This document shows positions 1-9,199 of a DNA stretch of 64,000 bases, piece by piece. The notes under the pieces are model-generated. The model was not told the DNA's origin. It saw only the letters and a list, made by a program, of their open reading frames with translations, and searched no databases. The translations under genes were made by a program, and so were the position numbers. The DNA comes from Rhodothermaeota bacterium MED-G19. Its GTDB lineage: Bacteria; Bacteroidota; Bacteroidia; Cytophagales; MED-G16. The number at the start of each line of letters is the position of its first letter. Positions within the stretch are counted from its first letter, which is position 1. The DNA is taken from contig NTKI01000002.1 in NCBI GenBank assembly GCA_002457315.1, positions 62,001 to 126,000 of the forward strand. Direction: 5' to 3'.

Positions 1-294
1 AAGCCCTATTTCTCCAATAGCAATAACTTTAGAATCAAAAAAATCAAAGATTTCGTTTATTTCTTTTTCATAATTACCTTCTACATAACAAGGATGTAAC
101 CCCAGCATAGAAAAACATCTACCCTCATACTTTAAGGATAATTTTTTCATTGGATTAACTGTTTTTAAATTAATATTAGGCATTAATATCTTCTCAACAT
201 TATTGTTAATAGAATTATCAATAATTGCACCTAATTGATTCGAAAAATCTTTAAGGTAGATATGAGCATGAGAGTCAATGAAAGATTTATTCAC
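1..294 (-). CDS. TatD family metal-dependent hydrolase (3' part outside window)
   Basis: This is the N-terminal 98 codons of a TatD-type deoxyribonuclease/hydrolase; the gene runs off the left edge. The translation opens NKSFIDSHAHIYL, with the family's HxH metal-binding motif, and continues with GLHPC and AIGEIGL, which match the second and third conserved blocks of TatD proteins (family knowledge). The start is a GTG at 294; an in-frame stop lies 24 bases upstream (319-321) and no ATG fits in between. It is divergent from ruvC across a 60-base gap. Whether it acts on DNA or another substrate cannot be told from this fragment. Confidence 0.82.
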   Translation of the reverse strand, partial: MNKSFIDSHAHIYLKDFSNQLGAIIDNSINNNVEKILMPNINLKTVNPMKKLSLKYEGRCFSMLGLHPCYVEGNYEKEINEIFDFFDSKVIAIGEIGL

Positions 295-354
295 TATTTT
301 TAAATTAATTAATAGTTTTTATGATCGTGAAATTAATAATAATATATTCACATT

Positions 355-903
355 ATGGCTTCGGATAAAATTATTTTAGGACTTGACCCAGGAACTAATA
401 TTATGGGTTTTGGCGTTATTAGTAATAAAAATCAAAATTTAAAGGTATTACAATATGGAGTAATTAAGATGAGCAAAGAGAAAAGTCATTTAAAAAAATT
501 GAAAATTATTTTTAATACAGTAAATAATTTAATAAATGAATTTAAACCTCATGACATATCAATAGAATCACCTTTTTATGGTAAAAATGTTCAATCTATG
601 TTGAAATTAGGAAGAGCACAAGGTGTAGCTATGGTAGCTGGAGAGATAAATAACATAAGTATTACAGAATATGCTCCAAAAAAAATAAAACAAGCTGTTA
701 CTGGAAACGGTAATGCCTCAAAAGAACAATTAAATAAAATGGTTCAAAAAATATTAAATATTGAAATTAAAGACTCAAAAAAGCTTGATGCTTCTGATGC
801 TTTAGGAGCTGCCTTATGTCATTTATATCAAAAATCAAATAATCAAACAACAAAAAAATCCTGGAAACAATATATAATTTCTAACCCAGAAAAATTAATT
901 TAA
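355..903 (+). CDS. ruvC: Holliday junction resolvase RuvC
   Basis: RuvC cuts Holliday junctions symmetrically during recombinational repair, working with RuvAB. At 182 residues it has normal family length. The four acidic active-site positions are visible: D11 in GLDPGT, E71 in SIESPF, and D145 and D148 in the LDASDALGAALCH block, with spacing like the E. coli enzyme. The start ATG follows an AT-rich stretch without a Shine-Dalgarno sequence, as is usual in Bacteroidota. The gene is divergent from tatD, and its 3' end overlaps the convergent HIT gene by 9 bases. No ruvA or ruvB is adjacent. Confidence 0.95.
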   Translation: MASDKIILGLDPGTNIMGFGVISNKNQNLKVLQYGVIKMSKEKSHLKKLKIIFNTVNNLINEFKPHDISIESPFYGKNVQSMLKLGRAQGVAMVAGEINNISITEYAPKKIKQAVTGNGNASKEQLNKMVQKILNIEIKDSKKLDASDALGAALCHLYQKSNNQTTKKSWKQYIISNPEKLI

Positions 904-1290
904 ATTTTTTATAATTTTTTTCTGTAGTTCTAAAAATTGATCTTCTGAAAAGTTTAGTCTTTCATTAGAAAAACTCATTTCTTTTTCATTATTAAATGGT
1001 ATTAAATGTACATGAGCATGAGGAACTTCTAGACCAACAATTGATAGACCAACACGCTCACAACTAACACTCTTTGAAAGAGCGTTAGATACTACTTTTG
1101 AAAAAACCATTATTTTACTTAGGTATATATCATCTAACTCAAAAAAATAATCGGTCTCTACTTTTGGAATAACTAATGAATGACCATGAGTTAAAGGGTT
1201 TATATCAAGAATAGAAATAAAATTTTTATTTTCATGTAAGATATACGCTGGAATTTCTCTATTTATTATTTTTGTGAAAATTGAAGACAT
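895..1290 (-). CDS. HIT family (HinT-like) nucleotide-binding protein
   Basis: This is a 131-residue histidine-triad protein. The triad HAHVH sits at residues 91-95 and is followed by LIPF; the upstream block NPLTHGHSLVIPK (31-43) is the other family hallmark. HIT proteins of this type hydrolyse nucleoside phosphoramidates or acyl-adenylates in the cytoplasm (family knowledge); the substrate here is unknown. It lies 2 bases after greA on the same strand, so the two are probably co-transcribed, a pairing I recall from other flavobacteria. Confidence 0.9.
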   Translation of the reverse strand: MSSIFTKIINREIPAYILHENKNFISILDINPLTHGHSLVIPKVETDYFFELDDIYLSKIMVFSKVVSNALSKSVSCERVGLSIVGLEVPHAHVHLIPFNNEKEMSFSNERLNFSEDQFLELQKKIIKNLN

Positions 1291-1292
1291 TA

Positions 1293-1766
1293 TTATATAG
1301 AGATATCAATTATTTTTAATTTTAACTCTCCAGAAGGCACATCAATACTAACTGTCTGACCTTTTTCCTTGCCTAATAAACCTTTGCCGATAGGTGATTG
1401 AACAGAAATTTTTCCTGATTGAAGATCAGATTCTTCCTCTGATACGATAGTATATTGGAATTCTTTATTAAAAGATAGATTAAGAATTTTAACTTTAGAT
1501 AATATAGATACTTTATCAGTATTTATTTCAGATTCATCAATTACCCTTGCATTACTAATAGATTCCTCTAATTTAGATATCTTCAATTCATGTAGACCCT
1601 GAGCATCTTTTGCTGCATCATACTCGGCATTTTCAGAGAGATCACCTTTATCTCTTGCTTCAGCTATTTGATTTGCTATCTCAGTTCGTCCTTTTGTTTT
1701 TAAATAATGTAATTCATCATTTAATTTTTTAAGACCTGACTCTGTAAAATATTTTACTTTACTCAT
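1293..1766 (-). CDS. greA: Transcription elongation factor GreA
   Basis: GreA rescues backtracked RNA polymerase by stimulating transcript cleavage through the secondary channel. The 157-residue length is typical. Residues 1-75 form the N-terminal coiled coil with the conserved tip GDLSENAEYDAAK; D42 and E45 correspond to the two catalytic tip acids (E. coli D41 and E44). The C-terminal FKBP-like domain follows with SPIGKGLLGKEKG. The gene is followed by the HIT gene 2 bases downstream. Its leader holds a perfect hairpin and a candidate promoter, described separately. Confidence 0.95.
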   Translation of the reverse strand: MSKVKYFTESGLKKLNDELHYLKTKGRTEIANQIAEARDKGDLSENAEYDAAKDAQGLHELKISKLEESISNARVIDESEINTDKVSILSKVKILNLSFNKEFQYTIVSEEESDLQSGKISVQSPIGKGLLGKEKGQTVSIDVPSGELKLKIIDISI

Positions 1767-1777
1767 ATGATATAGAT

Positions 1778-1800
1778 AAAAAAAACGGACTATATCCGTT
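1778..1800 (-). terminator. Hairpin plus T-run between mgtE and greA
   Basis: On the minus strand AACGGA, a 5-base loop and TCCGTT form a perfect 6-bp stem followed by eight Ts. It has the form of an intrinsic terminator. It lies 26 bases downstream of the mgtE stop and 11 bases before the greA start codon. It may end mgtE transcripts, or, if greA starts at the candidate promoter just upstream, sit at the 5' end of the greA mRNA. Confidence 0.6.
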
Positions 1801-1807
1801 ATGTAAG

Positions 1808-1815
1808 CAAATATA
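1808..1815 (-). promoter_or_regulatory. Candidate -7 element for greA (TATATTTG)
   Basis: TATATTTG on the minus strand matches the Bacteroidota -7 consensus TAnnTTTG. A TTG lies 23 bases upstream (1839-1841), at the long end of accepted spacing. Transcription would start about 5-7 bases downstream, right at the hairpin at 1778-1800. Confidence 0.4.
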
Positions 1816-1826
1816 GTTAATATGAA

Positions 1827-3218
1827 TTAAATTCCTCCCAATAGAAGAGCAACTATGAAGTATATTGCTAAGGCAATCAAATCATTAGTTGTTGTTATAA
1901 ATGGGCCAGATGCCAAAGCAGGATTAAAATTAAGTTTATCTAAAATAATGGGTGTAATTGTCCCTAGTAAAGAAGATAACATAACTATAGAAAATAAAGA
2001 AACTGATACAATAAGAGCAGTTTTTGAATAAATCCCAAAATCTAAATAACCAAAATAATCAAAAGCAATTAATCCTAAGTAAACTAATAGGGATAAAACA
2101 ACACCATTAATTATTGAAACAAGTAAAACCTTAAATAATCTATTTGTAACAGAACTTTCAAAAGCACTTGGGTTAGATAAACTTTGAATTACAATTGATG
2201 ATGACTGAATACCAACATTTCCAGCAGTCGCCATGATTAATGGTATAAATAAAGATAATGACAAGAACATTTGGTTATTTTTAAAGTAATTGTTTTCAAA
2301 AGAGCCTAAAAAAAATGCCCCAAAAAGACCTCCAACTATTCCAATAACAAGCCATGGCAAACGAGCATTAGATAACTTCCATATTGAATCATCTTCTTCT
2401 ACATCTGAAGTTATACCAGACATAATCTGTCTCTCTTCTTCAGCTGTCTCAGTAATTACATCCACAACGTCATCTATTGTTATCCTACCTAATAATTTAC
2501 CTCTTTTATTAATTACAGGTAGAACAGTCAGATCATATTTCTGCATAATTTGTGCTACCTCTTCTTGATTCATATGAGTATCAACTGATATTATATAGTC
2601 ATCATATACATCCTTAATACTCGAATTGTCTTTAGCTAAAATAATGTCTTTAAGAGATACAGTACCTAATAATTTTCCTTTATCATCTGTTACATATACA
2701 CTATAAATGTTTTCTACATTTTTAGCTTGTTTTTTAATTAATTCTATACATTGATTTATTTTCCAATTTATATTGCATTTAACAAGCTCAATAGCCATTA
2801 ATCCTCCAGCAACATCCTCATCATATTGCAGTAACTCCTTTAAGTTTTTTGATTTTTCTGAATCTTTTATAGATGTTATTACATCATTTCTTTTTTCAAA
2901 ATTAAGTTCAGATAATATATCTGCACCATCATCAGAATCAATAATATCCAAATATCGAGCTATTTCATTAGCTGAATATATTTTCAGAAAATTTTGTCTA
3001 TTGTCTTCATCTAATTCAGAAATAATTTTTGCAGAAATATCGATTTTAATATTATCTAAAACATACTTTGAATCAACAGAATCAAACTCATACAAGAGTT
3101 CTGTAATATCTACATAACTAGTATTTTCAAATGATTTTTGGATAAAATCAATGTTTTGATTTTTTATCTCTAATCTAAGTTTTTCTTTAAATTCATTTGT
3201 TAGTGAAAACTTCATCAT
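1827..3218 (-). CDS. mgtE: Magnesium transporter MgtE
   Basis: MgtE is a dimeric, Mg2+-gated Mg2+ channel of the inner membrane. The 463 residues follow the family plan: an acidic helical N domain (about 1-130), a tandem CBS pair (about 133-260), a linker helix and five membrane segments from about residue 283. The pore signatures TAGNVGIQSS and, near the C terminus, GPFITTTND with the pore-lining Asp are present. The start ATGATG overlaps the rsmA stop by 4 bases (ATGA), so translation is probably coupled to rsmA; I kept the first ATG. Confidence 0.94.
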   Translation of the reverse strand: MMKFSLTNEFKEKLRLEIKNQNIDFIQKSFENTSYVDITELLYEFDSVDSKYVLDNIKIDISAKIISELDEDNRQNFLKIYSANEIARYLDIIDSDDGADILSELNFEKRNDVITSIKDSEKSKNLKELLQYDEDVAGGLMAIELVKCNINWKINQCIELIKKQAKNVENIYSVYVTDDKGKLLGTVSLKDIILAKDNSSIKDVYDDYIISVDTHMNQEEVAQIMQKYDLTVLPVINKRGKLLGRITIDDVVDVITETAEEERQIMSGITSDVEEDDSIWKLSNARLPWLVIGIVGGLFGAFFLGSFENNYFKNNQMFLSLSLFIPLIMATAGNVGIQSSSIVIQSLSNPSAFESSVTNRLFKVLLVSIINGVVLSLLVYLGLIAFDYFGYLDFGIYSKTALIVSVSLFSIVMLSSLLGTITPIILDKLNFNPALASGPFITTTNDLIALAIYFIVALLLGGI

Positions 3219-3976
3219 TGTAAAAGTTTAATTTCATTTGAAAGCCATATAAAATCATTCAAGACTAATTGTTCAGCTCTCTTTGAAAATATTTTTTTTG
3301 AGGTAAAGTCTTGGGGTAAATTTAGGTTTTTTAAAGAATTTCGCAATGTTTTTCTTCTATTTTGGAACGAATTTTTAACAATACTTTTTAAAAATGAATA
3401 TGAGACACCAATATCTGACCTTTTATTTCTAACACCTTTAATTACTGAAGAAATAACCCTAGGTGGAGGATTGAAATCTTCAGGTTTTACATCAAAGACA
3501 TATTCCATATCAAAATAGATTTGTATCAAGACAGATAATATTCCATAACTTTTTTTGCCAGATTTAGAACATATTCTCTCACCAACTTCCTTTTGAACCA
3601 TAAAGGTAAAGTGATCTATTTTATCTCTTGATTCAAGAATTTTAAAAAAAACCTGAGATGAAATGTTATATGGTAAATTACTAATTACTGAGAAATTTTC
3701 TTTAAATAAATTTTCGAGTTTAATTTTTAAGATATCCCCATGAATAATTTTAATATTTTTATAAATCTTATTTAAATAATTCACACATTCTAAATCAATT
3801 TCTATTAAGATTATTTTAGATCTATTTTTATGAATATATTTAGTCAGAACACCCATTCCAGGACCAATTTCAAGAATATTATTTCTGCCATTAAAAGTAT
3901 TTGAAATCAATTTTGCAGTTGTTTCATTAATTAAAAAGTGTTGACCTAATTTTTTTTTAGTTTGAATCTTTATCAT
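3215..3976 (-). CDS. rsmA: 16S rRNA (adenine1518/1519-N6)-dimethyltransferase RsmA (KsgA)
   Basis: RsmA dimethylates two adjacent adenines near the 3' end of 16S rRNA during late small-subunit assembly. The 253 residues carry GQHFL at 11-15, the SAM-binding loop EIGPGMG at 36-42, and the catalytic NLPYNISS motif at 100-107. It is divergent from pdxA; in many bacteria pdxA and rsmA are neighbours (established knowledge). It is the first gene of a minus-strand run with mgtE. Confidence 0.95.
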   Translation of the reverse strand: MIKIQTKKKLGQHFLINETTAKLISNTFNGRNNILEIGPGMGVLTKYIHKNRSKIILIEIDLECVNYLNKIYKNIKIIHGDILKIKLENLFKENFSVISNLPYNISSQVFFKILESRDKIDHFTFMVQKEVGERICSKSGKKSYGILSVLIQIYFDMEYVFDVKPEDFNPPPRVISSVIKGVRNKRSDIGVSYSFLKSIVKNSFQNRRKTLRNSLKNLNLPQDFTSKKIFSKRAEQLVLNDFIWLSNEIKLLQ

Positions 3977-3989
3977 TAAGATAAATTTG
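3961..3989 (+). promoter_or_regulatory. Candidate promoter for pdxA (TTTG-17-TAAATTTG)
   Basis: TTTG at 3961-3964 and TAAATTTG at 3982-3989 are 17 bases apart, fitting the Bacteroidota -33/-7 pattern. A second TAAATTTG at 3994-4001 lacks a well-placed TTG. The upstream part overlaps the 5' end of rsmA. Confidence 0.45.
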
Positions 3990-4020
3990 AATGTAAATTT
4001 GGAATTATATCAAGAATTTA

Positions 4021-5031
4021 ATGAAAAAAGATATTAACAAAAAAATAATCATAGGCTTTAGCATCGGAGATTACAATGGAATTGGACCAGAAATTTTACT
4101 AAAATCATTTATGAATTCTAAATTATTCGATAAGTGCATCCCAATGATTTTTTGTGATAAAAGAATATTAGAATACTATAATAATCGTTTCAATTACAAG
4201 TTAAAAATTGAGAAAAAAGATAGTTCAATAACAAAATTCAAGGATAATATTTTATATACAATATCAGATGAAGAGTCACAAATAATTATAAAGCCAGGAT
4301 ATATAAGTAAAAAAGCAGGAAATTATTCAATAAAATCTCTAAAAAACTCTATTAAGTATTTAGAAAAAAATGAAATCCATGGACTAGTGACTTTACCAAT
4401 AAGTAAAATTAATTCTCACTCAGATTTTTTTTCATTCCCCGGTCACACTGAATTTTTAAAGTCAAAGTATAATGTAGAAGATAATATCATGATTATGTAT
4501 TCAAAAAAGATGATTATTGGATTTCATACTGGACATATTAAGTTAAAAGATGTCCCAGCATATATTAAAGAAACTTTAATAAAGAAAAAATTAAAACTAT
4601 TTCTAAACATTTTAAAAAATGACTTTAATAAGAAATACCCTAAAATTGCAATTTTAGGGTTAAATCCTCACGCTGGTGAAAGCGGAATGTTAGGTTCAGA
4701 AGAAATAGAAAAAATAGATCCAATTATCAAAGAATTAAATAATAAAAGAAAAAATTTTGAAGGTCCTTTTTCGGCTGATTCTTTTTTTGGCGCAAAAGAA
4801 TTTAAAAATTATGATGGTGTTTTTTCATGGTATCACGATCAAGGATTAGTAGGGTTTAAATCATTTTCTTTTGAAGATGGTGTTAATTATACAGGAGGCC
4901 TCCCTATTGTAAGGACTTCCCCAGATCATGGGACTGCATTTAACCTCTCAGGAAAAGGTATTGCCAATGAAAATTCTTTGATAGAATCAATCAAGTTAAA
5001 TATTAGAATTATAAATCAAAGAGAATTATAA
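4021..5031 (+). CDS. pdxA: 4-hydroxythreonine-4-phosphate dehydrogenase PdxA
   Basis: PdxA oxidises 4-phosphohydroxy-L-threonine in DXP-dependent pyridoxal 5'-phosphate synthesis. The 336-residue protein shows SIGDYNGIGPEI near the N terminus and FPGHTEF at 139-145. The three metal-binding histidines appear as H172 (GHIKLKDV), H217 (NPHAGE) and H272 (YHDQG); their spacing of 45 and 55 residues equals that of E. coli H166/H211/H266. The TSPDHGTAF block near the C terminus is also present. It is divergent from rsmA. Confidence 0.95.
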   Translation: MKKDINKKIIIGFSIGDYNGIGPEILLKSFMNSKLFDKCIPMIFCDKRILEYYNNRFNYKLKIEKKDSSITKFKDNILYTISDEESQIIIKPGYISKKAGNYSIKSLKNSIKYLEKNEIHGLVTLPISKINSHSDFFSFPGHTEFLKSKYNVEDNIMIMYSKKMIIGFHTGHIKLKDVPAYIKETLIKKKLKLFLNILKNDFNKKYPKIAILGLNPHAGESGMLGSEEIEKIDPIIKELNNKRKNFEGPFSADSFFGAKEFKNYDGVFSWYHDQGLVGFKSFSFEDGVNYTGGLPIVRTSPDHGTAFNLSGKGIANENSLIESIKLNIRIINQREL

Positions 5032-5066
5032 ATCAAAGAATGTTTTCTAAATAAGAGATTTGGTAA

Positions 5067-5074
5067 TATTTTTG
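5067..5074 (+). promoter_or_regulatory. Candidate -7 element upstream of yceD-rpmF-fabH-efp-accBC (TATTTTTG)
   Basis: TATTTTTG fits TAnnTTTG and lies 17 bases before the yceD start, implying a leader of roughly 10 bases. No clear TTG is seen at the right distance upstream, so this is a weak call. Confidence 0.35.
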
Positions 5075-5091
5075 CGGACATATTTATAATT

Positions 5092-5598
5092 ATGGATAAA
5101 AAAATTCTTAGAAAATTTGATATAAAAATTCAAAGTTTATCAAATAATAAACATTCATTTTTATTTGAATTTAATCATAGTCTTTTAGAACATTTCTCTG
5201 AGGAAATTGAAATGAAAAATACATTGGGAGAATGTAATTTAGAAATAGTTAAGACAGATATGATGTTAAACGCTACTTTTTCTATAAAAGGTTCTACTGA
5301 ATTAATTTGTGACAGAACATTAAAAAATTTTATTCATCCAATAAATATAGAAAACAAAATATTATTCAAATTTGGTGATTTTGATGAAGAAATATCTGAA
5401 GAAATGATAGTTATTGAAAGAAATAAATCAATAATTAACATAGCAAAATATATTTATGAGTTTGTTATTTTAAAAATTCCAGTAAAAAGATTACACCCTT
5501 CTTTAAAAAATGAAGATAATATTGATAATTTTGTATTTAGAACAAATGTTATTAAAAAAACTGATCCAAGATTGGATCCATTAAATAAATTAAAATAA
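5092..5598 (+). CDS. DUF177 (YceD-like) protein
   Basis: This 168-residue protein belongs to the YceD/DUF177 family, whose gene sits directly before rpmF in many bacteria and has been tied to 23S rRNA/large-subunit accumulation (family knowledge). Visible support is the CDRTLKNFIHPI segment (the family's CDRCL...F region, here with only one Cys), an acidic middle (DFDEEISEEMIVI) and the position 6 bases ahead of rpmF. It begins a run of same-strand genes through accC. Confidence 0.85.
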   Translation: MDKKILRKFDIKIQSLSNNKHSFLFEFNHSLLEHFSEEIEMKNTLGECNLEIVKTDMMLNATFSIKGSTELICDRTLKNFIHPINIENKILFKFGDFDEEISEEMIVIERNKSIINIAKYIYEFVILKIPVKRLHPSLKNEDNIDNFVFRTNVIKKTDPRLDPLNKLK

Positions 5599-5604
5599 AT
5601 TAAA

Positions 5605-5796
5605 ATGGCACATCCAAAACGTAAAACGTCAAAAACCAGAAGAGATAAAAGGAGAACTCATTACAAAGCAACTGCAAAAAAATTTGTTGTTTGCTCAACT
5701 ACTGGAGAATCTCACCTTCCACATAGAGCATATTGGTATGAAGGCAAACTATACTATAAGGGTAAAGTAGTTCTAGAAAAAGAAGCAGTAGCTTAA
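5605..5796 (+). CDS. rpmF: 50S ribosomal protein L32
   Basis: This 63-residue basic protein opens [20 protein letters not shown], the L32 signature, and continues [21 protein letters not shown]. It keeps a single Cys instead of the four of zinc-binding L32, so it is the zinc-free type. It lies between yceD and fabH, the widespread yceD-rpmF-fabH order linking ribosome synthesis with lipid synthesis. Confidence 0.97.
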   Translation: MAHPKRKTSKTRRDKRRTHYKATAKKFVVCSTTGESHLPHRAYWYEGKLYYKGKVVLEKEAVA

Positions 5797-5810
5797 TTTT
5801 CATCAAATTT

Positions 5811-6812
5811 ATGTCCTCAAAAAAATATAAAGCTTGTATTTCTGGGGTACATGGTTATGTGCCTGATTATGTTCTAACTAATTCTGAGCTTGAAAAATTA
5901 GTAGATACCACAGATGAATGGATTGTCACAAGAACTGGCATTAAAGAAAGAAGAATTTTAAAAGGCGAATTACAAGGAACATCTGTTCTAGGTGTAAGAT
6001 GTTTAGAGGGGCTACTAGAGAAAACCAATACTAATCCTAAAGATATAGATCTAATAATTGTTGCTACTGTTACACCAGACATGTTTTTTCCTTCAACAGC
6101 AAATTTAATAGCTGATAAAGTTGGCGCATCAAAAGCATATGGTTTTGATATTTCAGCTGCTTGTTCCGGTTTCCTATTTGCTCTTACGACTGGGTGTCAA
6201 TTTATAGAATCAGGAACACATAAAAAAGTTGTTGTAATTGGAGCAGATAAAATGTCTTCTATTATTGACTATGATGAAAGAAAAAATTGTGTGTTATTTG
6301 GAGATGGTGGAGGATCAGTATTACTTGAAAGATCTAATGATGATACTGGGATACAAGATTATATACTAAGGAGTGATGGATCTGGAAGTGATATGTTATG
6401 TCTTAGAGGGGGTGGAAGTTTAAGGCCAGCATCAATAGAAACAATTAAAAATAAGGATCACTATATATATCAAGAAGGTTCTTCTGTTTTTAAATTTGCT
6501 GTAACTAACATGGCAGATATTTCTGAAGAAATAATGAAAAAAAATAACCTTTCATCTGATGATGTGTCTTATCTAGTTCCTCACCAGGCTAATAAAAGAA
6601 TAATTGACGCAACTGCTAAAAGAATGGGTGTGGGTCCTGAAAAAGTTTTGTTAAATATTGAAAAATACGGCAATACTACAGCTGGAACTATCCCATTATG
6701 CTTATGGGATTTTGAAAAAAAATTCAAAAAGGGAGATAACTTAATACTTGCTGCTTTTGGAGGTGGTTTTACTTGGGGCTCTCTTTATTTAAAATGGTCT
6801 TACAATAATTAA
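5811..6812 (+). CDS. fabH: 3-oxoacyl-[ACP] synthase III FabH
   Basis: FabH condenses acetyl-CoA (or branched acyl-CoA) with malonyl-ACP to start fatty-acid synthesis. The 333-residue thiolase-fold protein has the catalytic triad C118 (SAACSGF), H258 (VPHQAN) and N288 (YGNTTAG), and the terminal FGGGFTWGSLYLKW block. It lies 14 bases after rpmF and 5 before efp; accB and accC, which supply malonyl-CoA, follow two genes later. Confidence 0.96.
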   Translation: MSSKKYKACISGVHGYVPDYVLTNSELEKLVDTTDEWIVTRTGIKERRILKGELQGTSVLGVRCLEGLLEKTNTNPKDIDLIIVATVTPDMFFPSTANLIADKVGASKAYGFDISAACSGFLFALTTGCQFIESGTHKKVVVIGADKMSSIIDYDERKNCVLFGDGGGSVLLERSNDDTGIQDYILRSDGSGSDMLCLRGGGSLRPASIETIKNKDHYIYQEGSSVFKFAVTNMADISEEIMKKNNLSSDDVSYLVPHQANKRIIDATAKRMGVGPEKVLLNIEKYGNTTAGTIPLCLWDFEKKFKKGDNLILAAFGGGFTWGSLYLKWSYNN

Positions 6813-6817
6813 ATAAA

Positions 6818-7381
6818 ATGGCTTCTACTAGTGATATTAAAAATGGACTTTGTATTGAGTACAATGGGAACTTATACTTTGTTACTGAATTTCAACATGT
6901 TAAACCTGGAAAAGGTCCAGCTTTTGTAAGGACAAAGCTTAAAAATGTTAAAACGGGAAAAGTTATCGATAATACTTTTCCATCTGGACATAAAATTACT
7001 ACTGCAAGAGTTGAAAAAAGATCTCATCAATTTTTATATAAGGATAGCTCGGGATACCATTTTATGGATGCATCTTCATTTGACCAAATATCTCTTGAAG
7101 AAAATCAAATTGATTACTCTAATTTTTTAATGGATGGAATGGAAGTTGAAATTTCTATTCATACAGAGACTGGAGATATTTTATCATGTGAACTGCCACA
7201 AAATATAGAAACTAAAATAACTTATACCGAACCAGGGGTAAAAGGTGATACTGCTACAAATGCAACAAAATTAGCAAGAATTGAAACAGGAGCTGAAATC
7301 CAAGTACCTCTTTTTATAAATGAAAATGATAAAATAAAAGTTGATATTAGACAAGGTAAATACGTTGAGAGAGTAAAATAA
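6818..7381 (+). CDS. efp: Elongation factor P
   Basis: EF-P relieves ribosome stalling at polyproline stretches. The 187 residues have the three-domain EF-P layout; the tip loop reads KPGKGPAF with K32 at the position that is modified in many species. No epmA or epmB is visible here, so the modification state cannot be told. The C-terminal block ATNATKLARIETGAEIQVP is typical. It lies in the fabH-accB interval on the same strand. Confidence 0.96.
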   Translation: MASTSDIKNGLCIEYNGNLYFVTEFQHVKPGKGPAFVRTKLKNVKTGKVIDNTFPSGHKITTARVEKRSHQFLYKDSSGYHFMDASSFDQISLEENQIDYSNFLMDGMEVEISIHTETGDILSCELPQNIETKITYTEPGVKGDTATNATKLARIETGAEIQVPLFINENDKIKVDIRQGKYVERVK

Positions 7382-7397
7382 ATTTTAAATTTGTTAA

Positions 7398-7856
7398 ATG
7401 AAAGTAAAAGAAATACAGGATATTATAAACTTCATTAAAAAAACTGACCTTGATGATGTGAGTATAGAAACTGAAAATTATAAGATTAGAGTCAAAAAAA
7501 ATAATACAGTTGTCTCTGAAATAAAAACTAATAAAAACACATCAAAGCAAATTAAAAAACCAATTGAAAGTGAAGTAAAGGAAGTTGTTAAAAATGAAGA
7601 GAAGAAATTATCAAATACCATTATAGTCAAATCACCAATGATTGGCACCTTCTACCGTTCTCCAAATCCTGAAAGTGATCCTTTTATAAGTGAGGGAGAC
7701 ACAATTAAAATAGGTCAAAAAATATGTATAATAGAGGCAATGAAATTATTTAATGATATAGAATCAGAAGTATCTGGTAAAATTGTAAAAATTCTTGTTG
7801 ACGATAATTCTCCAGTTGAATTTGATCAACCTTTATTCGAAGTTGATCCAAGCTAA
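7398..7856 (+). CDS. accB: Biotin carboxyl carrier protein of acetyl-CoA carboxylase
   Basis: AccB carries the biotin that shuttles carboxylate between biotin carboxylase and carboxyltransferase. In 152 residues it has an N-terminal helical region, a charged Lys/Glu-rich linker (about 35-70) and a biotinyl domain containing EAMKLFNDI, where K116 is the biotinylation site. It is immediately followed by accC, 8 bases downstream. Confidence 0.95.
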   Translation: MKVKEIQDIINFIKKTDLDDVSIETENYKIRVKKNNTVVSEIKTNKNTSKQIKKPIESEVKEVVKNEEKKLSNTIIVKSPMIGTFYRSPNPESDPFISEGDTIKIGQKICIIEAMKLFNDIESEVSGKIVKILVDDNSPVEFDQPLFEVDPS

Positions 7857-7864
7857 TAATCAAG

Positions 7865-9199
7865 ATGATTAAAAAAGTACTTATTGCTAATCGAGGTGAA
7901 ATTGCTCTAAGGGTAATTAGGAGCTGTAATGAGATGGGAATAAAAACAGTTGCAGTATATTCAACTGCAGATAAAGAAAGTTTACATGTACGTTTTGCTG
8001 ATGAGGCAGTCTGTATTGGACCTCCTATATCAAAAGAATCATACTTAAGTATTCCTAAAATAATGGCTGCAGCTGAAATTACAAATTCTGATGCTATTCA
8101 TCCTGGTTATGGCTTTTTATCAGAAAATGCAGAATTCTCAAAAATTTGTAATGAAAGCGGGATAAAGTTTGTTGGTCCAGACTGGAAGATGATTGAAAAG
8201 ATGGGTGATAAAGTTACAGCTAAAGAAACTATGAAAGAAGCTGGAATTCCTACTGTACCAGGTTCAGATGGTTTGTTGAATTCAATAAAAGAAGGAAAAA
8301 AATTAGCATCTTCAATTGGATACCCTGTTATTTTAAAGGCAACAGCTGGTGGAGGGGGTAAAGGAATGAGAATAGTAAATAGTGAAAAAGAATTTGAAGA
8401 TTGTTGGAATAGTGCAAAAGCTGAATCTGAGGCATCATTTTCTAATTCTGGATTATATTTAGAAAAATTTATCGTAAAACCTAGACATATTGAAATCCAA
8501 GTTATGGGAGATCAATATGGTAATGTCAGTCATTTATCAGAAAGAGATTGCTCAATCCAAAGAAGACATCAAAAATTAATAGAAGAAACACCTTCTCCTT
8601 TTGTAGATGAAGAGTTAAGGGAGAAGATGGGGGAAGCAGCTGTTAAAGCATGCGAATTCATAAAATATGAAGGTGCAGGAACTATAGAATTTCTTGTCGA
8701 CATAAACAAAAAATTTTACTTTATGGAGATGAATACCAGAATTCAGGTAGAACATGGAATTACAGAAGAAGTTACAGATTATGATTTAATTAAAGAACAA
8801 ATAAAAGTTGCTAGTGGTGTAAAGGTCTCTGGAAAACACTACTACCCAAAATTATATTCTATCGAATGTAGAATTAATGCTGAAGATCCTTCTGCTAATT
8901 TCAGACCTTGTCCTGGAAAAATTACTGCACTACATAAACCAGGAGGGCATGGTGTGCGAGTAGATTCACATATTTATTCAGGTTATATCATTCCTCCTAA
9001 TTACGACTCAATGATTGCTAAATTAATTGTTAGTCATCAATCAAGAGAGGAGGCAATAGTAAGAATGAAAAGAGCACTAAAAGAATTTATTATTGAAGGC
9101 ATTGAAACAACTATACCATTTCATATAAAAATTATGGATGATCCTAACTTTAAAAAAGGAAATTTCACAACTAATTTTATGGATACTTTCAAATATTAG
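7865..9199 (+). CDS. accC: Biotin carboxylase AccC
   Basis: AccC carboxylates the biotin on AccB using ATP and bicarbonate. The 444 residues start [18 protein letters not shown] and contain the ATP-grasp glycine loop [10 protein letters not shown], the catalytic region [23 protein letters not shown], and RINAEDP. The length matches the free-standing enzyme, not pyruvate carboxylase. It ends the co-directional run begun at yceD; the 3' end overlaps the convergent gene by 11 bases. The carboxyltransferase genes accA and accD are not in the window. Confidence 0.96.
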   Translation: MIKKVLIANRGEIALRVIRSCNEMGIKTVAVYSTADKESLHVRFADEAVCIGPPISKESYLSIPKIMAAAEITNSDAIHPGYGFLSENAEFSKICNESGIKFVGPDWKMIEKMGDKVTAKETMKEAGIPTVPGSDGLLNSIKEGKKLASSIGYPVILKATAGGGGKGMRIVNSEKEFEDCWNSAKAESEASFSNSGLYLEKFIVKPRHIEIQVMGDQYGNVSHLSERDCSIQRRHQKLIEETPSPFVDEELREKMGEAAVKACEFIKYEGAGTIEFLVDINKKFYFMEMNTRIQVEHGITEEVTDYDLIKEQIKVASGVKVSGKHYYPKLYSIECRINAEDPSANFRPCPGKITALHKPGGHGVRVDSHIYSGYIIPPNYDSMIAKLIVSHQSREEAIVRMKRALKEFIIEGIETTIPFHIKIMDDPNFKKGNFTTNFMDTFKY

